Of a stretch of 64,000 nt of DNA, positions 49,990-59,146 are shown one piece after another. Position 1 is the stretch's first letter, and every line of letters begins with the position of its first letter. The translations under genes and the position numbers were made by a program. Under the pieces are notes generated by a model, which saw nothing but the letters and a program-made list of their open reading frames with translations, was not told the DNA's origin and made no database searches. Source of the stretch: Citrobacter sp. Cu233 (GTDB lineage: Bacteria; Pseudomonadota; Gammaproteobacteria; Enterobacterales; Enterobacteriaceae). Location: positions 1 to 64,000 of the forward strand of contig NZ_JAOWIF010000031.1 in NCBI RefSeq assembly GCF_030332225.1, read 5' to 3'.

Positions 49990-49999
49990 CTTGTTAACT
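49990..49999. promoter_or_regulatory. Candidate YphH operator, copy 1
   Basis: CTTGTTAACT with the GTTAAC palindrome, ten bases from the yphH start codon. The same ten bases recur at 50075, 85 bases away, about eight helical turns. Binding is inferred, not shown. Confidence 0.45.
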
Positions 50000-50074
50000 A
50001 AAATGCGTGATTATTGTGCATTAACGCACTAATTACGTCTATTAAACTGCTCTCATTATTTCACTTCAGTATGT

Positions 50075-50084
50075 CTTGTTAACT
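50075..50084. promoter_or_regulatory. Candidate YphH operator, copy 2
   Basis: Second exact CTTGTTAACT, eleven bases before the yphG ATG and overlapping its likely ribosome-binding region. Two sites flanking a divergent promoter region suit repression by DNA looping, as known for NagC. Confidence 0.45.
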
Positions 50085-50095
50085 TTGAGGGCATT

Positions 50096-53000
50096 ATGAG
50101 TTCAGTAAACGTTTGGCAGGAAACGGTACATATTCCGACCTATGAAACGGGGGCGCAGGATGTTCATCCCATGTTTCTGGAAAATCGAGTCTATCAGGGG
50201 TCTTCCGGGGCTGTGTATCCCTATGGTGTGACGGATACGCTGAGCGAGGATAAAACCCTAAAAGCCTGGCAGGCGGTATGGCTGGAAAACGATTATATCA
50301 AGGTAATGATTCTGCCCCAGCTAGGCGGCCGCGTGCACCGTGCGTGGGATAAGGTCAGGCAGCGTGATTTTGTTTATCACAATGATGTTATCAAGCCTGC
50401 TCTGGTGGGCCTGCTTGGCCCATGGATCTCTGGAGGAATAGAATTCAACTGGCCGCAGCACCATCGCCCCACGACCTATATGCCAGTGGACTTTACCATT
50501 AGCGAAAATGAGGATGGTTCGAAAACCGTTTGGGTTGGTGAGACCGAGCCGATGCATGGGCTGCAGGTGATGACCGGATTTACTCTGCGTCCGGAACGTG
50601 CGGCACTGGAGATTGGTAGCAGGGTCTACAACAGTAATGCCACGCCGCGCCATTTCTTATGGTGGGCGAATCCGGCGGTGAAAGGCGGTGACGGGCATCA
50701 AAGTGTTTTCCCACCGGATGTTACCGCAGTATTTGATCACGGCAAACGCGCAGTTTCAGCCTTTCCGGTCGCTACCGGAACGTATTACAAGGTGGACTAC
50801 TCAGCTGGCGTCGATATCTCGCGCTATAAAAATGTCCCGGTACCGACCTCTTACATGGCAGAAAAATCAGAGTACGATTTTGTCGGCGCCTGGTGCCATG
50901 ATGAAAATGGCGGGCTACTGCACGTTGCGGATCATCATATCGCACCGGGGAAAAAACAGTGGAGTTGGGGCTTTAGCGAATTTGGTCAGGCATGGGATAA
51001 AAATCTGACTGATGATAACGGTCCTTATATTGAGCTGATGACCGGTATTTTTGCTGATAACCAGCCAGATTTTACCTGGCTCGATCCGTTTGAAGAAAAA
51101 CGCTTTGAGCAATATTTCCTGCCTTACCATTCGCTAGGTATGGTACAGAACGCCTCGCGCGATGCGGTGATTAAACTGCAGCGTGACGAAGATGGCATTG
51201 CCTGGGGCGTGTATGCCATCTCTCCTCTTACCGCACACTGTCTTACCGTTCGTGAAGAGGGCAACCCACAGCCGTTGTTGGATAAGGTAATTGAGCTGAC
51301 GCCATGCGCTGTAGAACAAGGGACGCTTACAGGTATAGATCCCGCGCGTCTGACGATAGAGTTGTTTGATAGCCAGGGCAAGTGTGTTTTGCGCTATCAG
51401 GAGCATCAACCGCAGGAAATCCCGCTGCCGGAAGTGGCGAAAGCTCCGTTGAGAGCAGATGAAATTGTCAGCGTGGATGAAGCATGGTTTATCGGTCAGC
51501 ATCTGGAGCAGTATCACCACGCCAGCCGTTCACCTTTCGACTATTACCTTCGTGGCATTGAGCTGGATCCGCAGGATTACCGATGCAATCTGGCGCTGGC
51601 GATGCTGGAATATAATCGTGCTGATTACCCGCAAGCGATTGATTATGCGACGCAGGCCTTGGTGCGTGCGCATCGTTTAAATAAAAACCCTCAGTGCGGT
51701 CAGGCAAGTATGATCCGCGCCAGCGCCAGAGAACGATTACAACAGTGGCATGATGCACAGGAGGATTTTTGGCGCGCGGTTTGGAGCGGCAACAGCAAAG
51801 CGGGCGGATATTACGGGCTTGCCCGGTTGGCTACGCGAAACGAGCGTTATGACGATGCCCTAAATTTTTGTCGGCAGAGTTTGTTGGCATGTCAGACTAA
51901 CCAGGATGTGTTGTCACTGGAAACATTCTTACTCCATCTCACCGGTCGTCGCAGTGAGGCACGACTGCAGGTTGAAAAACTTTTGCGCGACTATCCCCTG
52001 AATCCCACTCTCTGGTGGATTAAGTCGGTGCTATCTGAAGCGGAATCGGACATAGCTCAATGGATGCGCGTGTGTCAGTCTCGGGATATTAACGCTCTTC
52101 AGACAGCCGGATTATTGCTGAGCTGGGGAATGGCTGAGCGAGCGAAAGCCGTACTGGTTAGGCTTGGCTGCCAGAAAACACTGCCGCTCTATTTACAGGC
52201 CAGCCTGAGCGAGGGTAATGAGCGAATAGCGTTGATAAACCGCGCCCGCGAAGTTTTTCCTGACTTCGTACGCTTTCCCAATCTATTGGTAGAGGTGGCG
52301 GCTCTGGAGAAGGTGACTGAGTGCTATTTTGCTCAGCATCTGCTTGCCTGCTTCCACTACAATCGCCGTAACTATGAGAAAGCGACCCGCTTGTGGCAGC
52401 ACTGCGTTGAAATGGCCCCTGATTTTGCCGATGCCTGGCGAGGGCTGGCGATTCATGCGTGGAATAAGCAATCAGACGCTGACATGGCGGCAATATATCT
52501 GGATAAAGCCTGTGAACAGCAACCGGAGGATGCTCGTCTGCTGTTTGAACGCGATTTGCTGGATAAGCTTACTGCCACAGAACCAGAAAAACGTCTTGCC
52601 CGGTTAGAGGCACATCTTGCCACCGCTATGAAGCGTGATGATTTAACGGCGGAACTATTACACCTTTGGCATCTTGCCGGGAAGACTGAACAAGCGGCTG
52701 ACGTTCTTTCTTCGCGTAAGTTTCATCCATGGGAAGGCGGCGAAGGAAAAATCACCAGCCAGTTTATTATCAATCATCTGTTGCAGGCCTGGCAGCATAT
52801 CTATCAGCAGCAACCGCAGCAGGCTGAAGCGCTACTGAACTCGGCGTTGCACTATCCGGATAACCTTAGCGAAGGGCGACTGCCGGGACAAACGGATAAC
52901 GATATCTGGTTTTGGTTGGGCGTTTGCGCAAGGCAACAGGGAAAGGAAGAGCGTGCCATCGAGTGCTTCCACAAGGCAACATTGGGTGATAGAGCGATCA

Positions 53001-53377
53001 ATATTCATAGCTACTACAACGATCAGCCGGTGGACTACCTCTTCTGGCAAGGTATTGCCTTGCAGATGATTGGCGAGCATTCGGCCAGCAACCAGCTTTT
53101 TAGCGATATGTTGCAGTGGTCGCAGCATATGGAGACCGAACTGGTGGAGGCCGATTTCTTCGCGGTATCCCAGCCGGATCTGCTCGCGCTATATGCCGAT
53201 ATTCAAAAACAGCATCAGGAGAAATGTTTGTTCGTACGTTCTCTGGCGACAGCAGGACTGGGTGGGGGGGCGAGATACGAGCAGGCGCTGTCTGAGCTGG
53301 AAGCGTTGAATCCGGCCTGGGCGAAGGCAGCGCTGTTCCGACAGACAATACCGTTTGTGCTGCATCTCATTCACTAA
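50096..53377 (+). CDS. yphG: DUF5107 and tetratricopeptide repeat protein YphG
   Basis: Large uncharacterised protein of 1093 residues. The N-terminal part (about 20-350) is the DUF5107 beta-rich domain, related in fold to sugar mutarotases (motifs QLGGRVHRAWDK, GGIEFNWPQHHRPT). The rest (about 470-1085) is a solenoid of TPR-like helix pairs, e.g. YPQAIDYATQALVRAHRLN. There is no signal peptide, so it is cytoplasmic. It heads the yph operon and probably acts on a carbohydrate brought in by YphFED. Its activity has not been established in any species I know. Confidence 0.9.
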   Translation: MSSVNVWQETVHIPTYETGAQDVHPMFLENRVYQGSSGAVYPYGVTDTLSEDKTLKAWQAVWLENDYIKVMILPQLGGRVHRAWDKVRQRDFVYHNDVIKPALVGLLGPWISGGIEFNWPQHHRPTTYMPVDFTISENEDGSKTVWVGETEPMHGLQVMTGFTLRPERAALEIGSRVYNSNATPRHFLWWANPAVKGGDGHQSVFPPDVTAVFDHGKRAVSAFPVATGTYYKVDYSAGVDISRYKNVPVPTSYMAEKSEYDFVGAWCHDENGGLLHVADHHIAPGKKQWSWGFSEFGQAWDKNLTDDNGPYIELMTGIFADNQPDFTWLDPFEEKRFEQYFLPYHSLGMVQNASRDAVIKLQRDEDGIAWGVYAISPLTAHCLTVREEGNPQPLLDKVIELTPCAVEQGTLTGIDPARLTIELFDSQGKCVLRYQEHQPQEIPLPEVAKAPLRADEIVSVDEAWFIGQHLEQYHHASRSPFDYYLRGIELDPQDYRCNLALAMLEYNRADYPQAIDYATQALVRAHRLNKNPQCGQASMIRASARERLQQWHDAQEDFWRAVWSGNSKAGGYYGLARLATRNERYDDALNFCRQSLLACQTNQDVLSLETFLLHLTGRRSEARLQVEKLLRDYPLNPTLWWIKSVLSEAESDIAQWMRVCQSRDINALQTAGLLLSWGMAERAKAVLVRLGCQKTLPLYLQASLSEGNERIALINRAREVFPDFVRFPNLLVEVAALEKVTECYFAQHLLACFHYNRRNYEKATRLWQHCVEMAPDFADAWRGLAIHAWNKQSDADMAAIYLDKACEQQPEDARLLFERDLLDKLTATEPEKRLARLEAHLATAMKRDDLTAELLHLWHLAGKTEQAADVLSSRKFHPWEGGEGKITSQFIINHLLQAWQHIYQQQPQQAEALLNSALHYPDNLSEGRLPGQTDNDIWFWLGVCARQQGKEERAIECFHKATLGDRAINIHSYYNDQPVDYLFWQGIALQMIGEHSASNQLFSDMLQWSQHMETELVEADFFAVSQPDLLALYADIQKQHQEKCLFVRSLATAGLGGGARYEQALSELEALNPAWAKAALFRQTIPFVLHLIH

Positions 53378-53399
53378 AGAGTGTTTACTGTAATCTTTG

Positions 53400-53421
53400 A
53401 GCGGCCTGACCCGCCGCTTTT
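53400..53421 (+). terminator. Terminator-like hairpin between yphG and yphF
   Basis: AGCGGC / GCCGCT around a seven-base loop is followed by TTTT, 23 bases after the yphG stop and inside the 140-base gap before yphF. The stem is short, so termination is likely partial. Confidence 0.5.
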
Positions 53422-53517
53422 CCTGAGATGTTTAGAATATGTGAAATCCATCGGCGGAATGTCCATTTTCTGCTGAAGTCAAACAACAATAAATGCCTGA
53501 CCCTACAGGAGGCACGT

Positions 53518-54501
53518 ATGTCTAAAAATAAAGCAGTCTCATTTTTCTCATGTTTGCTGTTAACGTTGTTGAGTATTTCATTCCCAGGTTTTAGCGCAGA
53601 GAAAGAGGTTACCGTCGGTGCCATCTATCTTGATACTCAGGGCTATTATGCCGGTGTTCGTCAGGGTGTTCAGGATTCGGCGAAAGAGAATCAGGCGAAA
53701 ATCCAACTGATTGAAACTAACGCTCAGGGAGACATTTCCAAAGAGAGCTCGTTTATCGATACGCTGGTTGCGCGTAACGTTGACGCCATCATTCTTTCTG
53801 CGGTTTCAGAAAATGGCAGCAGCCGTGCGATTCGCCGGGCCAATGAAGCGGGTATACCGGTTATTTGCTACAACACCTGTATTAATGATAAAGGCGTGGA
53901 TAAGTATGTCTCAGCCTATCTGGTTGGCGATCCGCTTGAATTTGGTGAAAAACTGGGTGATGCCGCAGCCGATTACTTTATTGCCAATAACATCAATGCA
54001 CCAAAAATAGCGGTAATTAACTGTGAAGCGTTTGAAGTGTGCGTACAGCGCCGAAAAGGCTTTGAAGCTGCGCTCAAGGCTCGCGTTCCGGATATGCAGA
54101 TCGTTGCTAATCAGGAAGGGACCGTCCTTGATAAAGCTATCTCCGTGGGCGAAAAGCTGATTATTTCCTCATCTGACCTGGACGCCATTATGGGCGAATC
54201 CGGCGGTGCGACACTGGGGGCGGTGAAAGCCGTTCGTAACCAGAATAAAGTGGGAAAAATTGCTGTGTTCGGCTCTGATATGACGACAGAAATCGCTCAG
54301 GAATTGCAAAGCAATCAGGTGTTGAAAGCCGTTGTAGACATTTCCGGTAAGAAAATGGGCAATGCCGTTTTCGCGCAAACCATTAATCTGATTAATAAGA
54401 CTCCACCAGCAAACAAAATCATCCCCGTGGATATCGATACCTACGTTAAATCTGAAGATGGCAAGCAATGGCTGGCTACGCATGTCGACGGCCTGCCTTA
54501 A
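53518..54501 (+). CDS. yphF: ABC transporter sugar-binding protein YphF
   Basis: Periplasmic binding protein of the ribose/galactose class (Peripla_BP_4). A cleaved signal peptide of about 26 residues ends FSA before EKEVTVGAIYLDTQGYYAG. I chose the ATG at 53518, preceded by GGAGG, giving 327 residues as in E. coli YphF. Two cysteines (CYNTCIN) and a further pair (NCEAFEVC) may form disulfides. It works with YphE and YphD; the ligand is unknown. Confidence 0.94.
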   Translation: MSKNKAVSFFSCLLLTLLSISFPGFSAEKEVTVGAIYLDTQGYYAGVRQGVQDSAKENQAKIQLIETNAQGDISKESSFIDTLVARNVDAIILSAVSENGSSRAIRRANEAGIPVICYNTCINDKGVDKYVSAYLVGDPLEFGEKLGDAAADYFIANNINAPKIAVINCEAFEVCVQRRKGFEAALKARVPDMQIVANQEGTVLDKAISVGEKLIISSSDLDAIMGESGGATLGAVKAVRNQNKVGKIAVFGSDMTTEIAQELQSNQVLKAVVDISGKKMGNAVFAQTINLINKTPPANKIIPVDIDTYVKSEDGKQWLATHVDGLP

Positions 54502-54534
54502 CGACACCTGTCCGCTAACTGAGGTAGTGATGTT

Positions 54535-56049
54535 ATGACGGCAATAGAAAAAATGTCGATGCCGGTTGCGAAGATCGTTGGGGGAAATAAGCGTTATCCC
54601 GGCGTTGTTGCGCTGAATAGCGTTGATTTTACGCTCTCAAAAGGTGAGGTTCGCGCTCTACTGGGGAAAAATGGCGCGGGAAAATCCACACTTATTCGCA
54701 TGCTGACCGGTAGTGAAAGCCCGGATAGCGGTGAAATTTGGTTGGGGGGGATCCGCCTTGAGGGTAACGATGCAACGCTGACGCGGCGTGCGGCAGAACT
54801 GGGGGTCAGGGCGGTATATCAGGAACTGAGTCTGGTTGATGGATTAACGGTTGCGGAGAATCTCTGCCTTGGTCAGTGGCCGTACCGCAATGGCGTGATT
54901 GACCAGACTATGATGGCTTGCCAGGCCGCAGAGGCACTGGCTGCTCTTGGTGTTGATGTCCCCCCGGGTGCGCTTGTCGACACACTGAGCCCGGCACAAA
55001 AGCAGTTGGTAGAGATTGCCCGCGTGATGAAGGGCCAGCCGCAGGTCGTGATCCTTGACGAACCAACCAGTTCTTTGGCTAATGCGGAAGTTGAGCTGGT
55101 TATCAACGCGGTGAAACGGATGTCGGCGCTTGGCATTGCCGTGATTTATGTTAGCCATCGTATGGAGGAGATACGCCGAATCGCTTCCTGTGCAACCATC
55201 ATGCGTGATGGTCAGGTGGCGGGCGATGTTTCTCTGGAGTGCACGACCACTCAGGAAATTGTCTCGTTGATGTTGGGCAGGGAGCATATCGCTCTCCCCT
55301 TAGTGAAATCAGACATCTCGTTAACGACTCCGGTTTTGCAGGTTGCTCAGCTATGCCACCCGCCTAAGCTGCAAAAGATTAATTTTACGTTGCATCGCGG
55401 CGAAGTGTTGGGGATTGCCGGACTGCTGGGATCGGGCCGTAGCGAGTTACTTAAGGCCATTATCGGATTAGAACCTTTTGCCAGCGGAGAAATCACGCTG
55501 AATGGGGTGAGTATTTCGCGGCCGGAATACAGTGCAATGCTGAAAAGCGGTATTGGCTATACCCCGGAAAATCGTAAGGAGGCGGGGATCATTCCGCTAC
55601 TGGGTGTGGATGAAAATACGGTGATGACTAACCGACACAAAGTGAGTCAACGTGGCGTGTTGAACTGGCAGCGGATCCAGGAATTGACTGCGGCGGTGAT
55701 GAGCCGGATGACGGTGAAAGCGGCGAATACGCAAACTGCAATTGGGACCTTATCGGGCGGCAATCAGCAAAAGGTGGTGATTGGACGCTGGGTTTATGCC
55801 GGAAGTGAAATTTTGCTCCTTGATGAGCCGACGCGCGGAGTCGATATTGAAGCTAAGCAGCAGATATATCACATTGTACGGGAGTTGGCCGCAGAAGGTA
55901 AAAGCGTCATATTTATTTCTAGCGAAGTAGAAGAGTTGCCTTTGGTTTGCGATCGTATTTTGTTGCTGCAAAACGGCGAGTTTACTCGTGAGCTTTTAGC
56001 CCCTGTAAATGTCGATGAATTAATGTCGGCAATTTTATCCACGCATTAG
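54535..56049 (+). CDS. yphE: Sugar ABC transporter ATPase YphE
   Basis: Cytoplasmic ATPase with two fused nucleotide-binding domains (CUT2 class, like RbsA and XylG). The first domain has Walker A GKNGAGKST and Walker B VVILDEPTSSL; the second has the degenerate GLLGSGRSE, signature LSGGNQQKVVIGRW and LLLDEPTRGVD. Its 504 residues are full length. It lies 33 bases after yphF and 27 before yphD in the operon. Confidence 0.94.
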   Translation: MTAIEKMSMPVAKIVGGNKRYPGVVALNSVDFTLSKGEVRALLGKNGAGKSTLIRMLTGSESPDSGEIWLGGIRLEGNDATLTRRAAELGVRAVYQELSLVDGLTVAENLCLGQWPYRNGVIDQTMMACQAAEALAALGVDVPPGALVDTLSPAQKQLVEIARVMKGQPQVVILDEPTSSLANAEVELVINAVKRMSALGIAVIYVSHRMEEIRRIASCATIMRDGQVAGDVSLECTTTQEIVSLMLGREHIALPLVKSDISLTTPVLQVAQLCHPPKLQKINFTLHRGEVLGIAGLLGSGRSELLKAIIGLEPFASGEITLNGVSISRPEYSAMLKSGIGYTPENRKEAGIIPLLGVDENTVMTNRHKVSQRGVLNWQRIQELTAAVMSRMTVKAANTQTAIGTLSGGNQQKVVIGRWVYAGSEILLLDEPTRGVDIEAKQQIYHIVRELAAEGKSVIFISSEVEELPLVCDRILLLQNGEFTRELLAPVNVDELMSAILSTH

Positions 56050-56076
56050 CGATTACGTTTATTGAGGAACTAACAG

Positions 56077-57075
56077 ATGTCTGCCTCATCATTAACGCTG
56101 CCGCAAGGCAAAAATTCCACACCCAAGCAGTTTATCAGTCGCCATATTAATGAAATTGGTCTGCTGGTGGTTATTGCTATTTTATATCTGGTCTTTTCAT
56201 TTAATGCACCAGGGTTTATTTCAATAAACAACCAAATGAACGTGTTACGTGATGCTGCAACGATTGGGATTGCTGCATGGGCGATGACACTCATTATTAT
56301 CTCCGGTGAGATAGATGTGAGCGTTGGGCCGATGGTGGCGTTTATCTCCGTCTGCCTGGCTTTCTTGCTGCAGTTTCAGGTGCCACTTAGCGTAGCCTGC
56401 CTGTTAGTTTTAATACTGGGGGCTGCCCTGGGCACTCTCGCCGGAGTACTGAGAGGAGTATTCAACGTTCCAAGCTTTGTGGCCACATTAGGTTTGTGGA
56501 GCGCATTACGCGGTATGGGGCTGTTTATGACTAATGCGCTCCCGGTACCCATCGATGAAAATGAGATACTTGACTGGCTTGGAGGACAACTTTTCGGCAT
56601 TCCTGTATCGGCATTAATTATGCTGATTCTGTTTGTCATCTTTGTTTTCATCAGTCGCAAGACCGCGTTTGGCCGTTCCGTTTTTGCTACCGGTGGTAAT
56701 GCGACCGCAGCCCAACTCTGCGGGATTAACGTCAAGCGGGTGCGTATTTTAATATTTACGCTTTCTGGTTTGCTGGCCGCAATTACCGGCATTCTTTTGG
56801 CGGCAAGGCTCGGCTCAGGTAATGCGGGAGCAGCCAATGGCCTAGAATTTGACGTTATTGCGGCAGTAGTGGTCGGAGGTACTGCGCTGTCGGGAGGGCG
56901 CGGCTCGCTGTTTGGCACGCTACTCGGCGTATTGGTTATCACCCTTATTGGCAATGGATTGGTGCTGCTGGGCATTAATTCATTCTTCCAGCAGGTCGTT
57001 CGCGGATTGATTATTGTGGTGGCGGTGTTGGCTAATATATTGCTGACCCAGCGCAACAATAAACGAAAACATTAA
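56077..57075 (+). CDS. yphD: Sugar ABC transporter permease YphD
   Basis: Inner-membrane permease of the BPD_transp_2 (RbsC) family with eight to ten hydrophobic segments. The EAA-like coupling loop region is TGGNATAAQLCGINVKRVRI, and VVGGTALSGGRGS is the conserved C-terminal motif. Its 332 residues match E. coli YphD. It is the only permease, so the transporter is predicted to be a homodimer with YphE. Confidence 0.94.
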   Translation: MSASSLTLPQGKNSTPKQFISRHINEIGLLVVIAILYLVFSFNAPGFISINNQMNVLRDAATIGIAAWAMTLIIISGEIDVSVGPMVAFISVCLAFLLQFQVPLSVACLLVLILGAALGTLAGVLRGVFNVPSFVATLGLWSALRGMGLFMTNALPVPIDENEILDWLGGQLFGIPVSALIMLILFVIFVFISRKTAFGRSVFATGGNATAAQLCGINVKRVRILIFTLSGLLAAITGILLAARLGSGNAGAANGLEFDVIAAVVVGGTALSGGRGSLFGTLLGVLVITLIGNGLVLLGINSFFQQVVRGLIIVVAVLANILLTQRNNKRKH

Positions 57076-57102
57076 TATTCATTAATTTGTACAGAGGAAA
57101 TT

Positions 57103-58164
57103 ATGAAAACAATGTTAGCAGCGTATTTACCGGGTAATTCGACTGTTGAACTCAGAGAAGTACCGGTTCCAACACCGGGTATTAATCAGGTCCTGATAAA
57201 AATGAAATCATCAGGAATTTGCGGGAGCGATGTCCATTATATCTATCATCAGCATCGGGCGACTGCCGCCGCGCCAGATAAACCGTTGTATCAGGGTTTT
57301 ATTAATGGTCATGAGCCTTGTGGGCAAATCATTGAGACGGGGGCGGGGTGTCGCCACTTTAAAGCAGGGGATCGGGTGCTGGTTTACCATATTTCCGGTT
57401 GTGGATTTTGTTCCAACTGTCGTCGGGGATATCCGATCTCCTGTACCGGGAAGGGAAAAGCGGCCTACGGTTGGCAGCGCGATGGCGGGCATGCTGAATA
57501 TTTACTGGCGGAAGAAAAAGACCTGATTCATCTTCCGGATGCCCTGAACTATGAAGATGGGGCGTTTATTAGCTGCGGTGTGGGTACAGCGTATGAAGGT
57601 ATTCTGCGCGGCGAGGTGTCTGGCAGCGACAACGTTCTGGTTGTTGGTTTAGGGCCTGTCGGCATGATGGCCATGATGTTAGCGAAAGGGCGCGGTGCAA
57701 AACGCGTTATTGGCGTCGATATGCTGCCGGATCGCCTGGCGACGGCAAAGCAACTGGGCGTGATGGACAATGGATTCCTGGCAACGACGGAAAATCTTCC
57801 AGCACTTGTTGCCGAACTGACGCACGGTGGTGCGGATGTGGCGCTCGATTGTTCCGGTAATGCTGCCGGCCGTCTCCTGGCGCTACAATCTACAGCGGAC
57901 TGGGGACGGGTGGTGTATATCGGTGAAACCGGGAAAGTTGAATTTGAGGTGAGCGCTGACCTGATGCATCACCAGCGGCGTATTATTGGTTCATGGGTAA
58001 CCAGTTTGTTTCATATGGAGAAATGTGCCCGCGACCTGACCGACTGGAAGTTGTGGCCGCATAGTGCGATTACCCATCGTTTTGCCCTTGAGCAAGCGGG
58101 AGAGGCCTACGCGCTGATGGCGAGTGGGAAGTGTGGCAAAGTGGTGATTAACTTCCCAGATTAA
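57103..58164 (+). CDS. yphC: Zinc-dependent alcohol/polyol dehydrogenase YphC
   Basis: Medium-chain dehydrogenase, probably oxidising a sugar alcohol or sugar hydroxyl with NAD. The catalytic zinc ligands are in GICGSDVHY and NGHEPCG, and the structural zinc site is CGFCSNCRRGYPISC. The Rossmann motif is VVGLGPVGMMAMMLA. Its 353 residues match E. coli YphC. It lies 27 bases after yphD. The substrate is unknown. Confidence 0.93.
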   Translation: MKTMLAAYLPGNSTVELREVPVPTPGINQVLIKMKSSGICGSDVHYIYHQHRATAAAPDKPLYQGFINGHEPCGQIIETGAGCRHFKAGDRVLVYHISGCGFCSNCRRGYPISCTGKGKAAYGWQRDGGHAEYLLAEEKDLIHLPDALNYEDGAFISCGVGTAYEGILRGEVSGSDNVLVVGLGPVGMMAMMLAKGRGAKRVIGVDMLPDRLATAKQLGVMDNGFLATTENLPALVAELTHGGADVALDCSGNAAGRLLALQSTADWGRVVYIGETGKVEFEVSADLMHHQRRIIGSWVTSLFHMEKCARDLTDWKLWPHSAITHRFALEQAGEAYALMASGKCGKVVINFPD

Positions 58165-58173
58165 GGAGACCAG

Positions 58174-59055
58174 ATGACGCTTTTTACTCTGGATAATGGT
58201 GAGTTGCGACTTCAGGTTGCGGATCAAGGTGGTGCGATTGAGGGGCTGTGGTGGCTGAGTAAGGGAAAAATGATCCCCGTGCTGCGCCCGGGCCTGAAAA
58301 GTGGCGTGGCTGTGGAGTCTTCTTGCTTCCCGCTGGTACCGTTTGGCAACAGGGTGAGTGGAAATAGGTTTTGCACCCCAACGGGAGAGCATCTGTTGCA
58401 GCCTAACGTTGAGTGGGATAGTCATTATCTTCACGGCGATGGCTGGCTGAATCTCTGGCGTTGCTTTGAGCAATCACCAACGCAGATTAAATTAGAATAC
58501 GTCCATCGACAAGGTGTCTATTTTTATACGGTGCAGCAGATCTTTACCCTGAGCGAGTTGGGGGTCGAGGTTGAACTGGTCGTTACCAATGATGGCGATT
58601 CGCTGCCATTTGGCCTCGGCTGGCACCCTTATTTTCCGTTATCTCCGGAAACTCGTGTGCAGGCACATACTACAGGCTACTGGCTTGAGAAAGAGCACTG
58701 GCTAACCGGAGAACACCAGGAAAAGTTACCGCAGGAGCTGGATTTCAACCAGCCTACCTCGCTGCCTGAGCATTGGCTGAATAATGGTTTTTCTGGCTGG
58801 GATGGGACAGCGACAATCCAGCAGCCAGAGTTGGGTTATCATCTTTCACTAACCACTGAACCACCTTCGACCTGCTACTTTGTTTTTGTTTCCGATCCAG
58901 CGTTTGATAAAGGATATGCATTTGATTTCTTTTGTTTTGAACCCATGAGTCATGCGCCTGACGATCATCATCGTTCTGGTTTTGGCCAGTTGACCATGTT
59001 GTCATATGGTGAAAGTATGCGACAAAAGATGATGCTGAAGATTTATTCTCACTAA
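58174..59055 (+). CDS. yphB: Aldose 1-epimerase family protein YphB
   Basis: Mutarotase-like protein that would interconvert anomers of a sugar. It has the galactose mutarotase beta-sandwich and the motif LGWHPYFPLSPE with the likely catalytic histidine; a further histidine is in LHGDGWLN. Its 293 residues are close to E. coli YphB (290). It is the last gene of the yph operon, nine bases after yphC. The E. coli neighbour yphA is not present here. Confidence 0.92.
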   Translation: MTLFTLDNGELRLQVADQGGAIEGLWWLSKGKMIPVLRPGLKSGVAVESSCFPLVPFGNRVSGNRFCTPTGEHLLQPNVEWDSHYLHGDGWLNLWRCFEQSPTQIKLEYVHRQGVYFYTVQQIFTLSELGVEVELVVTNDGDSLPFGLGWHPYFPLSPETRVQAHTTGYWLEKEHWLTGEHQEKLPQELDFNQPTSLPEHWLNNGFSGWDGTATIQQPELGYHLSLTTEPPSTCYFVFVSDPAFDKGYAFDFFCFEPMSHAPDDHHRSGFGQLTMLSYGESMRQKMMLKIYSH

Positions 59056-59061
59056 GCCTAA

Positions 59062-59081
59062 CCTGCCCGGAGACGGGCAGG
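59062..59081 (+). terminator. Hairpin after yphB, weak terminator
   Basis: CCTGCCCG / CGGGCAGG with a four-base loop lies six bases after the yphB stop. No T-run follows, so it may protect the mRNA end instead of terminating. Confidence 0.4.
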
Positions 59082-59146
59082 CATAACTTCACCTTGCACC
59101 CATCCCACTTTATCGCCAGACTATCGCCTCCAAACGGGAGGGATTC

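Noticed and set aside
53264-53270. Run of seven G near the end of yphG, and a similar run in yphE at 54744-54750, as phase-variable frameshifts
   Set aside because: Both frames are intact with family-like sequence on either side; seven G alone is weak support for phase variation.
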